A stretch of DNA of 64,000 bases from Methylobacterium amylolyticum (GTDB lineage: Bacteria; Pseudomonadota; Alphaproteobacteria; Rhizobiales; Beijerinckiaceae), in the NCBI RefSeq assembly GCF_030700245.1, contig NZ_JAUYZI010000004.1, forward strand, positions 124,001 to 188,000, read 5' to 3'. Positions 18,207-27,029 of the stretch are shown piece after piece (the stretch's first letter is position 1; every line of letters begins with the position of its first letter). The translations under genes and the position numbers were made by a program. The notes beneath the pieces are model-generated. The model had not been told where the DNA came from. It searched no databases and was given only the letters and a program-made list of their open reading frames with translations.

Positions 18207-18963
18207 ACGCCTTGGTCTCGGGGGTGCGGTAGCTCTCGACCAGCGCCTTGACCCAGGGCTGGTCGCGGTCGGCCTCGCGCACGGCGAGGATGTTCACGTA
18301 GGGCCCTTTCGGGTCCTCCCGCAGCAGCGCGTCCGAGGGCTTGAGGCCGGCCGGGGTCGCGTAGTTGGTGTTGATCGCCGCCGCGTCGACGTCGTCCAGC
18401 GCCCGGGGCGTCTGCGCCGCGTCGACCTCGATGAACCGGAGCTTGCGCGGGTTCTCGACGATGTCGGCGGGCGTCGGCTTGAAGCCGGTGCCGGGCCGCA
18501 GCTTGATCACGCCCTTGTCCTGCAAGAGCAGCAGCGAGCGCCCGCCGTTGGTCGGGTCGTTCTGGATGGCGATCGTGCCGCCGTTCGGGACCGCATCGAA
18601 GCTCTTGTGGCGCTTCGAGTAGATGCCGAGCGGGAAGTTCACGGTCTGCGCGACGCTGACGAGCTTGTAGCCGCGATCGGCCTTCTGGTTGTCGAGGAAG
18701 GGCTGGTTCTGGAACGAATTCGCCTCGATCTCGCCCGCCGACAGCGCCTCGTTCGGCACGACGTAGTCCGAGAACTCGATGATCTGGAGGTCGAGTCCGT
18801 TCTTGGCGGCCACCGGCTTCACGGCTTCGAGGATCTGCGCGTGCGGCCCCGGCGTCGCGCCGATGCGCACGCGTTTGGGCGCCTGCGCCTGGGCGGACAT
18901 CTGCGCCGGCAGCATCTGGACGGGGAGAGCGAGCAGGGCGGCGAGCGCCAGGGCGCGCAGCAT
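18163..18963 (-). CDS. metQ: Methionine ABC transporter substrate-binding protein MetQ (NlpA family)
   Basis: 266 residues; binds L- or D-methionine in the periplasm. The signal peptide (about 1-27) lacks a lipobox cysteine, so unlike many NlpA proteins it is probably soluble. Family motifs: IGATPGPHAQILEAVKP, IEFSDYVVPNEALSAGEIEANSFQNQPFL and TIAIQNDPTNGGRSLLLLQ. Last gene of metN-metI-metQ, 47 bp after metI. Its 3' end overlaps phnN. Confidence 0.93.
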   Translation of the reverse strand: MLRALALAALLALPVQMLPAQMSAQAQAPKRVRIGATPGPHAQILEAVKPVAAKNGLDLQIIEFSDYVVPNEALSAGEIEANSFQNQPFLDNQKADRGYKLVSVAQTVNFPLGIYSKRHKSFDAVPNGGTIAIQNDPTNGGRSLLLLQDKGVIKLRPGTGFKPTPADIVENPRKLRFIEVDAAQTPRALDDVDAAAINTNYATPAGLKPSDALLREDPKGPYVNILAVREADRDQPWVKALVESYRTPETKAFIEKTFGGTVLPSW

Positions 18964-19010
18964 GGCGGGGATCCGTTCTGTTGGAGGGGTTGGCCGAGGG
19001 GCGGGTGGGA

Positions 19011-19676
19011 TCAGGTGCGGCGGATGCGCCGGTTGAGGCGGCGGGCCAGGGTCTCGCCCAGCGTCTGCACCGCCTGTACCAGCACGATCAGCACGACGAC
19101 GACGGCGAGCATCATGTCGGGCCGGAAGCGCTGGTAGCCGTAGCGGATGCCGAGATCGCCGAGGCCGCCGCCGCCCACCGCGCCGACCATGGCGGAGAAG
19201 CCGAGCAGCGACACGACGGCCAGCGTCAGCCCGAGCAGGATGCCCGGCAGCGCCTCCGGGATCAGCACCTTCAGCACGATCTGCGCCGGGCTCGCCCCGA
19301 AGGCGCGGGCCGCCTCGACGAGGCCGTGATCGACCTCGCGGATCGCCGCCTCCACCAGCCGGGCGATGAAGGGGGTCGACGCCACGGTCAGCGGCACGGT
19401 GGCGGCCATGGTGCCGATCGAGGTGCCGGCCACCAGCCGCGTGAACGGGATGATCGCCACCACGAGGATGATGAACGGCGTCGAGCGGGTGGCGTTGACG
19501 AGGAAGCCCAGCGCCGCGTTGAGCGGCGGCACGGCGAGCAGTTCCCCCCGCCGGCTGGTGGCGAGGAACACCCCGAGCGGCAGGCCGAACAGAGTGCCGA
19601 GCCCGGCGGCGATCGCCACCATGGTCAGCGTGTCGGCGGTGGCCTGGACGAGGAGGCCGACGAGGTCAGGCGACAC
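19011..19676 (-). CDS. metI: Methionine ABC transporter permease MetI
   Basis: 221 residues, about five membrane helices, with the EAA loop LVEAARAFGASPAQIVLKVLIPEALPG. The GTG at 19676 opens the family-like VSPDLVGLLVQATADTLTMV and overlaps the end of metN by 11 bp; the frame is open further up but that sequence is the shadow of metN. Pairs with MetN and MetQ to import methionine. Confidence 0.93.
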   Translation of the reverse strand: MSPDLVGLLVQATADTLTMVAIAAGLGTLFGLPLGVFLATSRRGELLAVPPLNAALGFLVNATRSTPFIILVVAIIPFTRLVAGTSIGTMAATVPLTVASTPFIARLVEAAIREVDHGLVEAARAFGASPAQIVLKVLIPEALPGILLGLTLAVVSLLGFSAMVGAVGGGGLGDLGIRYGYQRFRPDMMLAVVVVLIVLVQAVQTLGETLARRLNRRIRRT

Positions 19677-20775
19677 GGGCTTCCTCCCGGTTGGGGGCCA
19701 GGTAGCCGAGGCTCTCGGTCTCGACGCCGTGGCCGACGAGGAAGGCGCGCGCCCGGGCGGCGACGTCGGGCCCCGCGGACAGGGCGACCGCCAGCGCGCC
19801 GAAGGGCTGGCCGCCGATCTCGTCGACCGATCCGGCAAGGATCGCCGCCTCGATCCCGGTCTCGCGGGCGAGCCGCGCGATCACCGCGGTGTCGGCGCCG
19901 GCCCCGCGGAAGACGAGGCGCAGCACCGGCGCGGCGCCGGGCAGCGGCTCCGGCCCGATCCGCGCCGCGAGGCCCGGCGGCAGGCCGTGCCCGGTCTCGC
20001 CGGCCAGCAGGCTGCGGGTGATCTCGGCCCGCGGCCGGGTGAAGACCTCGAACACGCTGCCGCGCTCGACGATCGCGCCGCCCTCGATCACCGCCACCGC
20101 GTCGGCCACCGCCCGGATCACCGACATCTCGTGGGTGATGAGCACGATGGTCAGGCCGAGGTCGCGGTTGATCCGCTTCAGGAGGGCGAGGATCGCGCGG
20201 GTGGTCTCTGGGTCGAGCGCCGAGGTCGCCTCGTCGGACAGGAGCACGTCCGGCCCGGTGGCGAGCGCCCGGGCGATGCCGACCCGCTGCTTCTGCCCGC
20301 CCGAGAGCTCGGCCGGGTAGCGGCGCGCCTGATCCTCCAGCCCGACGAGGGCGAGCAGGTCCGCGACGCGGGTGCGGATGGCGTCCCGCTTCCAGCCGGC
20401 GATCTCCAGCGGCAGGGCGACGTTGTCGGCGGCGGTGCGCGAGGAGAGCAGGTTGAAGTGCTGGAAGATCATGCCGACGCGGGCCCGCACGGCGCGCAGG
20501 TCCCGCTCGGCCAGCGCCGAGACCTCCGCCCCGCCGACCACGACCCGGCCCGCGCTCGGCCGCTCCAGGCCGTTGATCAGGCGGATCAGCGTGGACTTGC
20601 CGGCACCCGAGCGCCCGATCACCCCGAGGATCTCGCCCTTCGGGACCGCGAGGTCGATGCCGGACAGGGCGGCGACGGGGGCGGCGCCGGCCCGGGCGGG
20701 GTAGGTCTTCGAGACGCCCTCGATGCGGATCAGCGGCGCGTCGTCGCCGTCGTGCGGACTCGGTCGGGCTGGCAC
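19666..20775 (-). CDS. metN: Methionine ABC transporter ATPase MetN
   Basis: 369 residues. Residues 8-250 form the ABC domain: Walker [12 protein letters not shown], signature LSGGQKQRVGIARAL, Walker B VLLSDEATSALDPETT, switch ITHEM. Residues about 290-365 form the C-terminal NIL domain that senses methionine. The GTG at 20775 is chosen because GGAGCAGGA precedes it by a suitable distance and it puts IRIEGVSKTY at the usual position; longer starts add unconserved residues. Confidence 0.93.
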   Translation of the reverse strand: MPARPSPHDGDDAPLIRIEGVSKTYPARAGAAPVAALSGIDLAVPKGEILGVIGRSGAGKSTLIRLINGLERPSAGRVVVGGAEVSALAERDLRAVRARVGMIFQHFNLLSSRTAADNVALPLEIAGWKRDAIRTRVADLLALVGLEDQARRYPAELSGGQKQRVGIARALATGPDVLLSDEATSALDPETTRAILALLKRINRDLGLTIVLITHEMSVIRAVADAVAVIEGGAIVERGSVFEVFTRPRAEITRSLLAGETGHGLPPGLAARIGPEPLPGAAPVLRLVFRGAGADTAVIARLARETGIEAAILAGSVDEIGGQPFGALAVALSAGPDVAARARAFLVGHGVETESLGYLAPNREEARVA

Positions 20776-20835
20776 GTCCTGCTCCTGGCCCCGGACGCGG
20801 CAGGACGGCCCCGGGATCTCGCTGCATGTCCGGGT

Positions 20836-20865
20836 TGTATCGCTTCTCCCGGCGGTGACGGTCAA
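20836..20865 (-). promoter_or_regulatory. Possible sigma-70-like promoter for metNIQ
   Basis: Read on the minus strand: TTGACC (20865-20860), 18-bp spacer, GATACA (20841-20836), about 60 bp upstream of the metN GTG. The match to the -10 consensus is partial. The leader was inspected for a SAM-II riboswitch core and none was recognised. Confidence 0.35.
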
Positions 20866-20967
20866 TGAAAGCGCCCTACATAATTCGCGATCCGTGGAGA
20901 CGGACGGTCTCGCCGCCCGGGCCGGTTCGAGAACGTCCTTCCCGCCCATGAGCGCGCGCGTGAGCGC

Positions 20968-21915
20968 TCACGAACGCGGCGGCCCGTCCCGGACGAGCGC
21001 GCGCACGACCGCTATGAACGCGTGCGCGTTCGCCGAGAGCGGCCTGTCCGGCCGCGTGACCACCCCGAAATCGCCGACCTCGACCGCGATTTGCGCGGGC
21101 AGCCGGACGAAGTCGCCGCGGGCCACCTCGTGGGCGATGATCGTGCTGGGCAGCATGGAGACCATGCCGGCGCGGCGCACGAGGTTGAGGGTCGCGAAGA
21201 TCGAGGTCGTCTCCACCCGGTTGTCGGGGATCGCCAGCCCGGCGGAGGCGAAGGCGGTCGCGATCCGCCGCCGCATCGGGCTCGAGGCCGGTTGCAGCAC
21301 CCACGGCAGGCCGCCGAGCTCGGCCGGATCGATCCGGCTCCGCCCGGCCAGGGGATGGGACGCGTCCGCGAACACCCACAGCTCCTCGCCCGCGAGCGGC
21401 TCGAACGCGAAGGCCGCCCGGTCGCCCGGGGCCGGGATCCGCCCGAGGAACAGCTCGATCTCGCCCCGGGCGAGGGCCGCGGCGAGCACGTCCGAGGTGG
21501 CCGCGAGCAGCCGGATCGTCATCAGCGGGCGCTGCTGCTTGAGTGCGGCGACCGCCCGGGGGAGCAGGTCGGAGGCGGTGGCCATGATCGCGCCGAGCGC
21601 CAGCGCGCCGTAGCCGCCCCGCTTCAGGCTGATGAGCCCGTCGGCGAAGCGCTCCCCGTCCGCGAGGACCCGCCGGGCGTAGTCCGCCACGTGCGCGCCG
21701 ATCTCGGTCGGCACCATCGCCCGCGGGGTGCGCTCGAACAGGCGCACGCCGAGCAGCGCCTCCAGATCCTGCAGGGTCTTGGTCGCGGCGGGTTGGGTCA
21801 CGTTCAGCGCGGCGGCGGCCCGCCCGAGGGTGCCGACGCGGGCGAGCGCGTCCACGAGCCGGAGCTGCCGGAACTTCACGCGCCCCATCAGCGTCGCCGG
21901 ATCCAGCTCGCTCAT
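20968..21915 (-). CDS. LysR-family regulator of the adjacent L-rhamnonate operon
   Basis: 315 residues. Residues 13-75 form the helix-turn-helix (LRLVDALARVGTLGRAAAALNVTQPAATKTLQDLE); residues about 100-305 form the periplasmic-binding-like effector domain. It resembles the GbpR/PcaQ-like branch of sugar-acid and aromatic regulators. It is divergent from the hydrolase gene of the rhamnonate set, and the 166-bp gap has a nested palindrome, so it probably activates that operon in response to a sugar acid or intermediate. Confidence 0.88.
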   Translation of the reverse strand: MSELDPATLMGRVKFRQLRLVDALARVGTLGRAAAALNVTQPAATKTLQDLEALLGVRLFERTPRAMVPTEIGAHVADYARRVLADGERFADGLISLKRGGYGALALGAIMATASDLLPRAVAALKQQRPLMTIRLLAATSDVLAAALARGEIELFLGRIPAPGDRAAFAFEPLAGEELWVFADASHPLAGRSRIDPAELGGLPWVLQPASSPMRRRIATAFASAGLAIPDNRVETTSIFATLNLVRRAGMVSMLPSTIIAHEVARGDFVRLPAQIAVEVGDFGVVTRPDRPLSANAHAFIAVVRALVRDGPPRS

Positions 21916-21950
21916 CGCACCGACGGGTCCGCGGCCATGACCGAACTGCC

Positions 21951-21997
21951 ATAACGGAATGGAATGGATCGAACGAAAAATTCGATTATCCCGTTAT
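21951..21997. promoter_or_regulatory. Nested palindrome, candidate LysR operator
   Basis: Outer arms ATAACGG (21951-21957) and CCGTTAT (21991-21997) are perfect inverted repeats, and inside them TCGAA (21969-21973) and TTCGA (21981-21985) form another. The site lies 36 bp from the LysR start and 85 bp from the hydrolase start, the usual place of a LysR binding region. Confidence 0.55.
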
Positions 21998-22081
21998 CGC
22001 GTCCTCGACTAGCGTCCGGGAACAGATCGGCGCGCCGACTCGGGGACGAGTCGCGGCAGCGGCCGCGAACGGGAGGATGCG

Positions 22082-22924
22082 ATGAGACTCGTGCGCTACG
22101 GCGAGGTCGGCCGGGAGCGGCCCGCGCTGCTCGACGCCGAGGATCGGCTGCGCGACCTGTCCGGCCTCGTGCCCGACATCGCGGGCGCCGCCCTCCTGCC
22201 CGACAGCCTCGCGCGCATCCGCGCCGCCGACCCGGCGACCCTGCCGCTGGTCGAGGGCTCGCCCCGCATCGGCGCGTGCGTCGGCGCGGTCGGCAAGTTC
22301 GTGTGCGTCGGCCTCAACTACTCCGACCACGCCGCCGAGAGCGGCCTGCCCGTGCCCACCGAGCCGGTGCTGTTCATGAAGGCGACCAGCGCCATCTGCG
22401 GGCCCTACGACGCCGTGGAGATCCCCCGCGACTCCGAGAAGACCGACTGGGAGGTCGAGCTCGGCGTGGTGATCGGCAAGCCGGCGAAGTACGTGGCGGA
22501 GGCCGACGCCCTCTCCCACGTGGCGGGCTACTGCGTGATCAACGACGTGTCCGAGCGCGCCTTCCAGATCGAGCGCGGCGGCCAGTGGGACAAGGGCAAG
22601 GGCTGCGACACGTTCGGGCCGATCGGCCCCTGGCTCGTCACCGCCGACACCGTGCCCGACCCGCAGGACCTGTCGATGTGGCTGGAGGTGGACGGCCGCC
22701 GCTTCCAGCAGGGCTCGACCCGCACGATGGTGTTCGGCGTCGCCCACTTGGTCAGCTACATCAGCCGGTTCATGAGCCTCCAGCCGGGGGACGTGATCTC
22801 CACCGGCACGCCGCCGGGCGTCGGGCTGGGCCAGAAGCCGCCGGTCTACCTGAAGGCCGGCCAGACCATGCGGCTCGGCATCGACGGGCTCGGCGAGCAG
22901 CGCCAGACCACCGTCCAGGGCTAG
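22082..22924 (+). CDS. FAH-family 2,4-diketo-3-deoxy-L-rhamnonate/fuconate hydrolase
   Basis: 280 residues, fumarylacetoacetate hydrolase family. In the diketo route the enzyme splits 2,4-diketo-3-deoxy-L-rhamnonate into pyruvate and L-lactate (LRA6-type). The metal site is seen as DWEVELGVVIGKPAKYV (Glu/Glu) with INDVSERAFQ, GKGCDTFGPIGPWLVT and STGTPPGVGLGQKPP. GGGAGG at 22072-22077 precedes the ATG. The substrate is inferred from the neighbouring L-rhamnonate dehydratase; an L-fuconate-type substrate is also possible. Its TAG stop is the first three bases of a dispersed repeat. Confidence 0.85.
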   Translation: MRLVRYGEVGRERPALLDAEDRLRDLSGLVPDIAGAALLPDSLARIRAADPATLPLVEGSPRIGACVGAVGKFVCVGLNYSDHAAESGLPVPTEPVLFMKATSAICGPYDAVEIPRDSEKTDWEVELGVVIGKPAKYVAEADALSHVAGYCVINDVSERAFQIERGGQWDKGKGCDTFGPIGPWLVTADTVPDPQDLSMWLEVDGRRFQQGSTRTMVFGVAHLVSYISRFMSLQPGDVISTGTPPGVGLGQKPPVYLKAGQTMRLGIDGLGEQRQTTVQG

Positions 22925-23026
22925 AGCCGTTCCCGATCGCGTTGCGATCGTGCTCGGCTCTAAGCCTTTGTTTTGACGCGCTCTCTCGCGCCGAGCCGGC
23001 GTCCACCTCGGCGGAGAGCGCTTTAG
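22922..23026 (+). repeat. Dispersed two-hairpin intergenic repeat, copy 1
   Basis: About 105 bp. Hairpin A has outer arms TAGAGCCG/CGGCTCTA and inner arms GATCGC/GCGATC; hairpin B has outer arms GCGCTCTC/GAGAGCGC and inner arms CCGAG/CTCGG. Copies 2 (50081-50183) and 3 (60416-60521) share the order and most bases in the same orientation. Here it supplies the stop codon of the hydrolase gene and ends 10 bp before the SDR start. Confidence 0.9.
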
Positions 23027-23036
23027 GGGATCGATC

Positions 23037-23789
23037 ATGACCACCATCGCTCTGCGCGGCCGCGTCGCCGTCGTCACCGGAGGCGCGCGCGGCATCGGCT
23101 ACGCCACCGCCGCGCGGCTGCTGGCCTCGGGCGCCGAGGTCTGCCTGTGGGACATCGACGCCGGGCGCCTCGCCGAGGCGGCCGCGGCTCTGGGCCGGGC
23201 GGGCCGCGTCACCACCGCCACCGTCGAGCTGACCGACGAGGCCTCGGTGGAGGCGGCGACCCGGGCGGCGGTCGAGGCGCACGGCAAGATCGACATCCTC
23301 GTGAACAACGCCGGCATCACCGGCGGCAACGGCAAGCTCTGGGAACTCGACACGGCGGTCTGGCGGCGGGTGGTCGACGTGAACCTCGTCGGCCCGTTCC
23401 TGACCTCCAAGGCGGTGGTGCCGCGCATGCTGGAGACCGGCTGGGGGCGCATCGTCAACATCGCCTCGATCGCCGGCAAGGAGGGCAACCCCAACGCCTC
23501 GCACTACTCGGCCTCGAAGGCCGGCGTGATCGGGCTGACCAAGTCGCTCGCCAAGGAGCTGGCCCAGTCCGGCATCCTGGTGAACTGCGTCACCCCCGCC
23601 GCCGCGCGCACCGAGATCTTCGACCAGATGAAGCAGGAGCACATCGACTTCATGCTGTCGAAGATCCCGATGGGCCGCTTCCTCGAAGTCGACGAGGCCG
23701 CCGCGATGATCGTGTGGCTGTGCTCCGAGGAGTGCGCCTTCTCGACCGGCGCGGTCTTCGACCTGTCGGGCGGCCGCGCCGTCTACTGA
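23037..23789 (+). CDS. SDR dehydrogenase, 2-keto-3-deoxy-L-rhamnonate/fuconate 4-dehydrogenase type
   Basis: 250-residue classical short-chain dehydrogenase: TGGARGIG cofactor motif, NNAG at about 92, catalytic Ser144/Tyr157/Lys161 (IASIAGKEGNPNASHYSASKAG). Asp39 after the second strand (CLWDIDAG) indicates NAD+ preference. In the diketo path it oxidises 2-keto-3-deoxy-L-rhamnonate at C4 (LRA5-type), just before the hydrolase step. Assignment rests on family plus operon context. Confidence 0.85.
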   Translation: MTTIALRGRVAVVTGGARGIGYATAARLLASGAEVCLWDIDAGRLAEAAAALGRAGRVTTATVELTDEASVEAATRAAVEAHGKIDILVNNAGITGGNGKLWELDTAVWRRVVDVNLVGPFLTSKAVVPRMLETGWGRIVNIASIAGKEGNPNASHYSASKAGVIGLTKSLAKELAQSGILVNCVTPAAARTEIFDQMKQEHIDFMLSKIPMGRFLEVDEAAAMIVWLCSEECAFSTGAVFDLSGGRAVY

Positions 23790-23931
23790 GGCGCACCGCC
23801 GGGGGCCGGCCGCCGCTGCGGCGCGCACGCACCGGGCGAGCGTAACCTCGCAATCGACGAGAACAGAGCATGTCGGGCCACCAACGGTACACGACAGTTC
23901 GGAGTTTGCGTCGGCCGATCCCACCAACCCC

Positions 23932-24048
23932 CCTCATCCTGAGGTGCCCCTTGCCCTGGCAAGGGGCCTCGAAGGAGCCCTCCAGCCAGCCACGCGATTC
24001 CTGGAGGGCTCCTTCGAGGCCCGCTCTCGCGGGCACCTCAGGATGAGG
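23932..24048. repeat. Large imperfect palindrome in repeat-rich gap
   Basis: CCTCATCCTGAGGTGCC at the left is mirrored by GGCACCTCAGGATGAGG at the right, and inside GGCCTCGAAGGAGCCCTCCAG is mirrored by CTGGAGGGCTCCTTCGAGGCC. The whole 117 bp can fold into one long hairpin. Sequences of this CCTCATCCTGAGG type are widespread intergenic repeats in Hyphomicrobiales genomes as far as I recall. The gap 23790-24313 holds no gene. Confidence 0.8.
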
Positions 24049-24166
24049 ATCAGGGTCGGAGACACCCCTTCGGCTCGCCGCGTCGTGTACCGCGTGAGCC
24101 GCCGTCCCGGACGGCCGAAGGCGATGTCGCGCACGGTTTCCGGCTGAAGCGCTCGCGTTCGCTTCC

Positions 24167-24260
24167 GTCCGTCCTTGCGAGCGCAGCAACCCGGCAGCGC
24201 CACCGCTGGCGAACGCGCGCTGCCCTGGGTCGCTTCGCCTTCGGCTCGCGATGACGGCGT
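24167..24260. repeat. Second repeat-like element before the transporter gene
   Basis: CGTCCTTGCGAGCGCAGCAACCCGGCAGCGC at the left is partly mirrored by GCGCTGCCCTGGGTCGCTTC and CTCGCGATGACGG at the right. This resembles the common alphaproteobacterial intergenic element framed by TTGCGAGC and CTCGCGATGACGG. Only one copy is in the window, so the call rests on internal symmetry. Confidence 0.5.
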
Positions 24261-24313
24261 GCGCGCCGACGACCGGGCGTTCCGCCGAAAATCATATCAT
24301 CAGGGAGAGCGCC

Positions 24314-25624
24314 ATGCCGAATCCTCAACCCGCCGAACTCGCGGCGACGGTCGCGAAGGTGACCCGACGGCTGCTGCCGTTCCTGCTGCTGATGTACGTC
24401 CTCGCCTTCCTCGATCGGGCGAACGTCGGCTTCGCCAAGAAGGCGTTCCAGGCCGATACCGGCCTGTCGGACGCGGCCTACGCGCTCGGCGCCTCGATCT
24501 TCTTCCTCGGCTACGCGCTGCTGGAGGTGCCCTCGAACCTGATCATGCACCGGGTGGGCGCGAGGCTCTGGATGGCCCGCATCATGGTCTCGTGGGGGCT
24601 CATCTCCGCCGCGATGATGTTCGCCCACACCGAGCTGGCCTTCTACGTCCTGCGCTTCCTGCTCGGCGTGGCCGAGGCCGGGTTCTTCCCCGGCGTGATC
24701 CTCTACCTGACCTACTGGTTCCCCTCGGCCGATCGCGGCCGGGCGATGGGCCTGTTCTACTTCGGCGCGCCGCTGGCCTTCATCTTCGGCAGCCCGCTCT
24801 CGGGCCTGCTGCTCGACTTCCAGGGCGTGGCGGGCCTGCACGGCTGGCAGTGGATGTTCCTGGTCGAGGGCCTGCTCGCCGCGATCGTGGGCGTCTGGGC
24901 CTATTACTACCTCGACAACGGGCCCGCCGACGCGCGCTGGCTCACCGCGGACGAGAAGAGCGTGCTGGTCCGCGCGATCCGCGCCGAGGAGCAGCACAAG
25001 GAGGCCCACGGCCCCGCGCACCTGCTCTCGGCCCTGCGCAACGGCCGGGTGCTGCACTTCGCGCTGATCTACTTCCTGATCCAGATGAGCGTCTACGGCG
25101 TGGTCTTCTACCTGCCGACCCAGGTGGCGAGCCTGCTCGGCAAGAAGGTCGGCCTGGAGGTCGGCTTCGTGTCGGCGATCCCGTGGGTCTGCGCGCTCGC
25201 CGCCGCCTACTGGCTGCCCCGGATCGCCGCCGCCTCCGGCCACCGGCGCGGCCACGCGGCCGCCATCCTGGCGGTCGCCGGGATCGGCATCGCCGCCTCG
25301 GTCGCCACCACCTCGCCGGTGCTGTCGCTGCTGGCCCTGTGCTGCGCGGCGGCGGGCTTCATCGCGGTCCAGCCGATCTTCTGGACCTTCCCGACCGACT
25401 ATCTCGGCGGCGTCGCGGCCGCGGGCGGGATCGCGCTGATCAACTCGGTCGGGGCGCTCGGCGGCTTCGTGGCGCCCAACGTGAAGACCTGGGCGGAGAG
25501 CGCCTTCGCCTCCACGGCCGCGGGCCTCTACGGGCTCGCCGCCACCACCCTGTGCGGGGCGCTGCTCATCCTCGCCATCGGGCGCACGTCCGCCCGTCCG
25601 GGCGTCGCCGTCGAGCACGCCTGA
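24314..25624 (+). CDS. MFS sugar-acid transporter (ACS family)
   Basis: 436 residues, about twelve membrane helices, with the ACS-type signature [19 protein letters not shown] in helix 1, [24 protein letters not shown] and the central loop around residue 210. Such proton symporters move sugar acids (galactonate, rhamnonate) or phthalate-like anions. Lying between the rhamnonate enzymes it most likely imports L-rhamnonate or a related aldonate. GGGAG at 24303-24307 serves the ATG at 24314. Confidence 0.88.
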   Translation: MPNPQPAELAATVAKVTRRLLPFLLLMYVLAFLDRANVGFAKKAFQADTGLSDAAYALGASIFFLGYALLEVPSNLIMHRVGARLWMARIMVSWGLISAAMMFAHTELAFYVLRFLLGVAEAGFFPGVILYLTYWFPSADRGRAMGLFYFGAPLAFIFGSPLSGLLLDFQGVAGLHGWQWMFLVEGLLAAIVGVWAYYYLDNGPADARWLTADEKSVLVRAIRAEEQHKEAHGPAHLLSALRNGRVLHFALIYFLIQMSVYGVVFYLPTQVASLLGKKVGLEVGFVSAIPWVCALAAAYWLPRIAAASGHRRGHAAAILAVAGIGIAASVATTSPVLSLLALCCAAAGFIAVQPIFWTFPTDYLGGVAAAGGIALINSVGALGGFVAPNVKTWAESAFASTAAGLYGLAATTLCGALLILAIGRTSARPGVAVEHA

Positions 25625-25701
25625 GCCGGCGCGCGCCGCACCGGATCCGACGCCCCGTCGCGGGGCCCGAAACGAGAGCCCGAAACGAGAGGGAGACAAT
25701 C

Positions 25702-26889
25702 ATGGCCATGCCGACGATCAAGGCGGTCCGCGCCTACACGGTGCGCGGCGGGGGCGCCGACTACCACGACCAGGAGGGCTACCACTGGATCGACGACCAC
25801 ATCGCGACCCCGATGGCGCGCTACCCGGAGTACCGCCAGAGCCGCCAGTCCTTCGGCATCAACGTGCTCGGCACGCTGGTGATCGAGGTCGAGGCGAGCG
25901 ACGGGACGGTCGGGCTGGGGATCACTACCGCGGGCGAGATCGGCGCCTTCATCGTGGAGCGCCACCTCGCGCGCTTCCTCGTCGGGCGGCCGGTCACCGA
26001 GATCGAGAAGATCTGGGACCAGATGTACTTCGCCACCCAGTTCTACGGCCGCAAGGGCGTCGTGGTGAACGTCATCTCGGGCGTCGACATCGCCCTGTGG
26101 GACCTGCTCGGCAAGATCCGCGACGAGCCGGTCCACGCCCTGCTCGGGGGTCCGGTCCGCGACGAGCTGTCCTTCTACGCCACCGGCGCCCGGCCGGATC
26201 TGGCGAAGGAGATGGGCTTCATCGGCGGCAAGCTGCCGCTCAAGCACGGGCCCGCCGAGGGCGAGGAGGGTCTGAGGAAGAACCTCACCGCCCTGGAGGA
26301 CATGCGCAACCGGGTCGGCGACGACTTCTGGCTGATGTACGATTGCTGGATGAGCCTCGACCTCAACTACGCGACCAAGCTCGCGCAGGGAGCCCAGGCC
26401 TACGGCCTGAAATGGCTGGAGGAGTGCCTCTCGCCGGACGATTACTGGGGCTACGCGGCCCTGCGGCGCAACGTGCCCAAGGGCATGCTGGTGACCACCG
26501 GCGAGCACGAGGCGACGCGCTGGGGCTTCCGCATGCTCCTGGAGATGGGCTGCTGCGATATCATCCAGCCGGACGTGAACTGGTGCGGCGGCATCACCGA
26601 GCTGATCAAGATCTCGGCGCTCGCCGACGCCCACGGCGCGCTGATGGTGCCGCACGGGTCCGGCGTCTACAGCTACCACTTCGTGATCACCCGGCATAAC
26701 AGCCCGTTCACCGAGATCATCATGACCGCGCCGCACGCCGACGCGGTGCGCCCGGCCTTCCACCCCCTGCTACTCGACGAGCCGGTGCCGGTGAACGGCC
26801 GCATGAAGGCGTCCGCCCTCGACAAGCCCGGCTTCGGCGTGCGCCTCAACCCCGAGGTCAAGCTCCACCGGCCCTACCAGGCGGCGTGA
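25702..26889 (+). CDS. rhmD: L-rhamnonate dehydratase
   Basis: 395-residue enolase-superfamily enzyme that dehydrates L-rhamnonate to 2-keto-3-deoxy-L-rhamnonate. It is close to E. coli RhmD from memory: [79 protein letters not shown] and [11 protein letters not shown]. Metal ligands fall in DCW, the ECLSPDD strand and TGEHE. GGGAG precedes the ATG. Operon order is hydrolase, dehydrogenase, transporter, dehydratase; no L-rhamnose dehydrogenase or lactonase is in the window. Confidence 0.92.
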   Translation: MAMPTIKAVRAYTVRGGGADYHDQEGYHWIDDHIATPMARYPEYRQSRQSFGINVLGTLVIEVEASDGTVGLGITTAGEIGAFIVERHLARFLVGRPVTEIEKIWDQMYFATQFYGRKGVVVNVISGVDIALWDLLGKIRDEPVHALLGGPVRDELSFYATGARPDLAKEMGFIGGKLPLKHGPAEGEEGLRKNLTALEDMRNRVGDDFWLMYDCWMSLDLNYATKLAQGAQAYGLKWLEECLSPDDYWGYAALRRNVPKGMLVTTGEHEATRWGFRMLLEMGCCDIIQPDVNWCGGITELIKISALADAHGALMVPHGSGVYSYHFVITRHNSPFTEIIMTAPHADAVRPAFHPLLLDEPVPVNGRMKASALDKPGFGVRLNPEVKLHRPYQAA

Positions 26890-26929
26890 CCGCACCCGGC
26901 GCGCCGCGCGCGGCGCGCCGGCAACGGAT

Positions 26930-26977
26930 GTTTTCGTCCGGGGCCGGATCTGGGTTTTTGTCCCGGGCCGGACCTGG
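26930..26977 (+). repeat. Two tandem 24-bp imperfect repeats
   Basis: GTTTTCGTCCGGGGCCGGATCTGG (26930-26953) is followed directly by GTTTTTGTCCCGGGCCGGACCTGG (26954-26977), 20 of 24 identical. They lie 53 bp before the GTG of the next gene, in its likely promoter region; each unit contains a CCGG-rich core. Confidence 0.75.
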
Positions 26978-27029
26978 GTTAGAAGGGGGTGGGCCGGCCT
27001 GTCCGGCCGGTGGCGCGGGCTGTCCCCTC

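Noticed and set aside
20776..20967. SAM-II or other methionine riboswitch upstream of metNIQ
   Set aside because: The leader was read on the minus strand; no SAM-II core was recognised and the possible leader is short.
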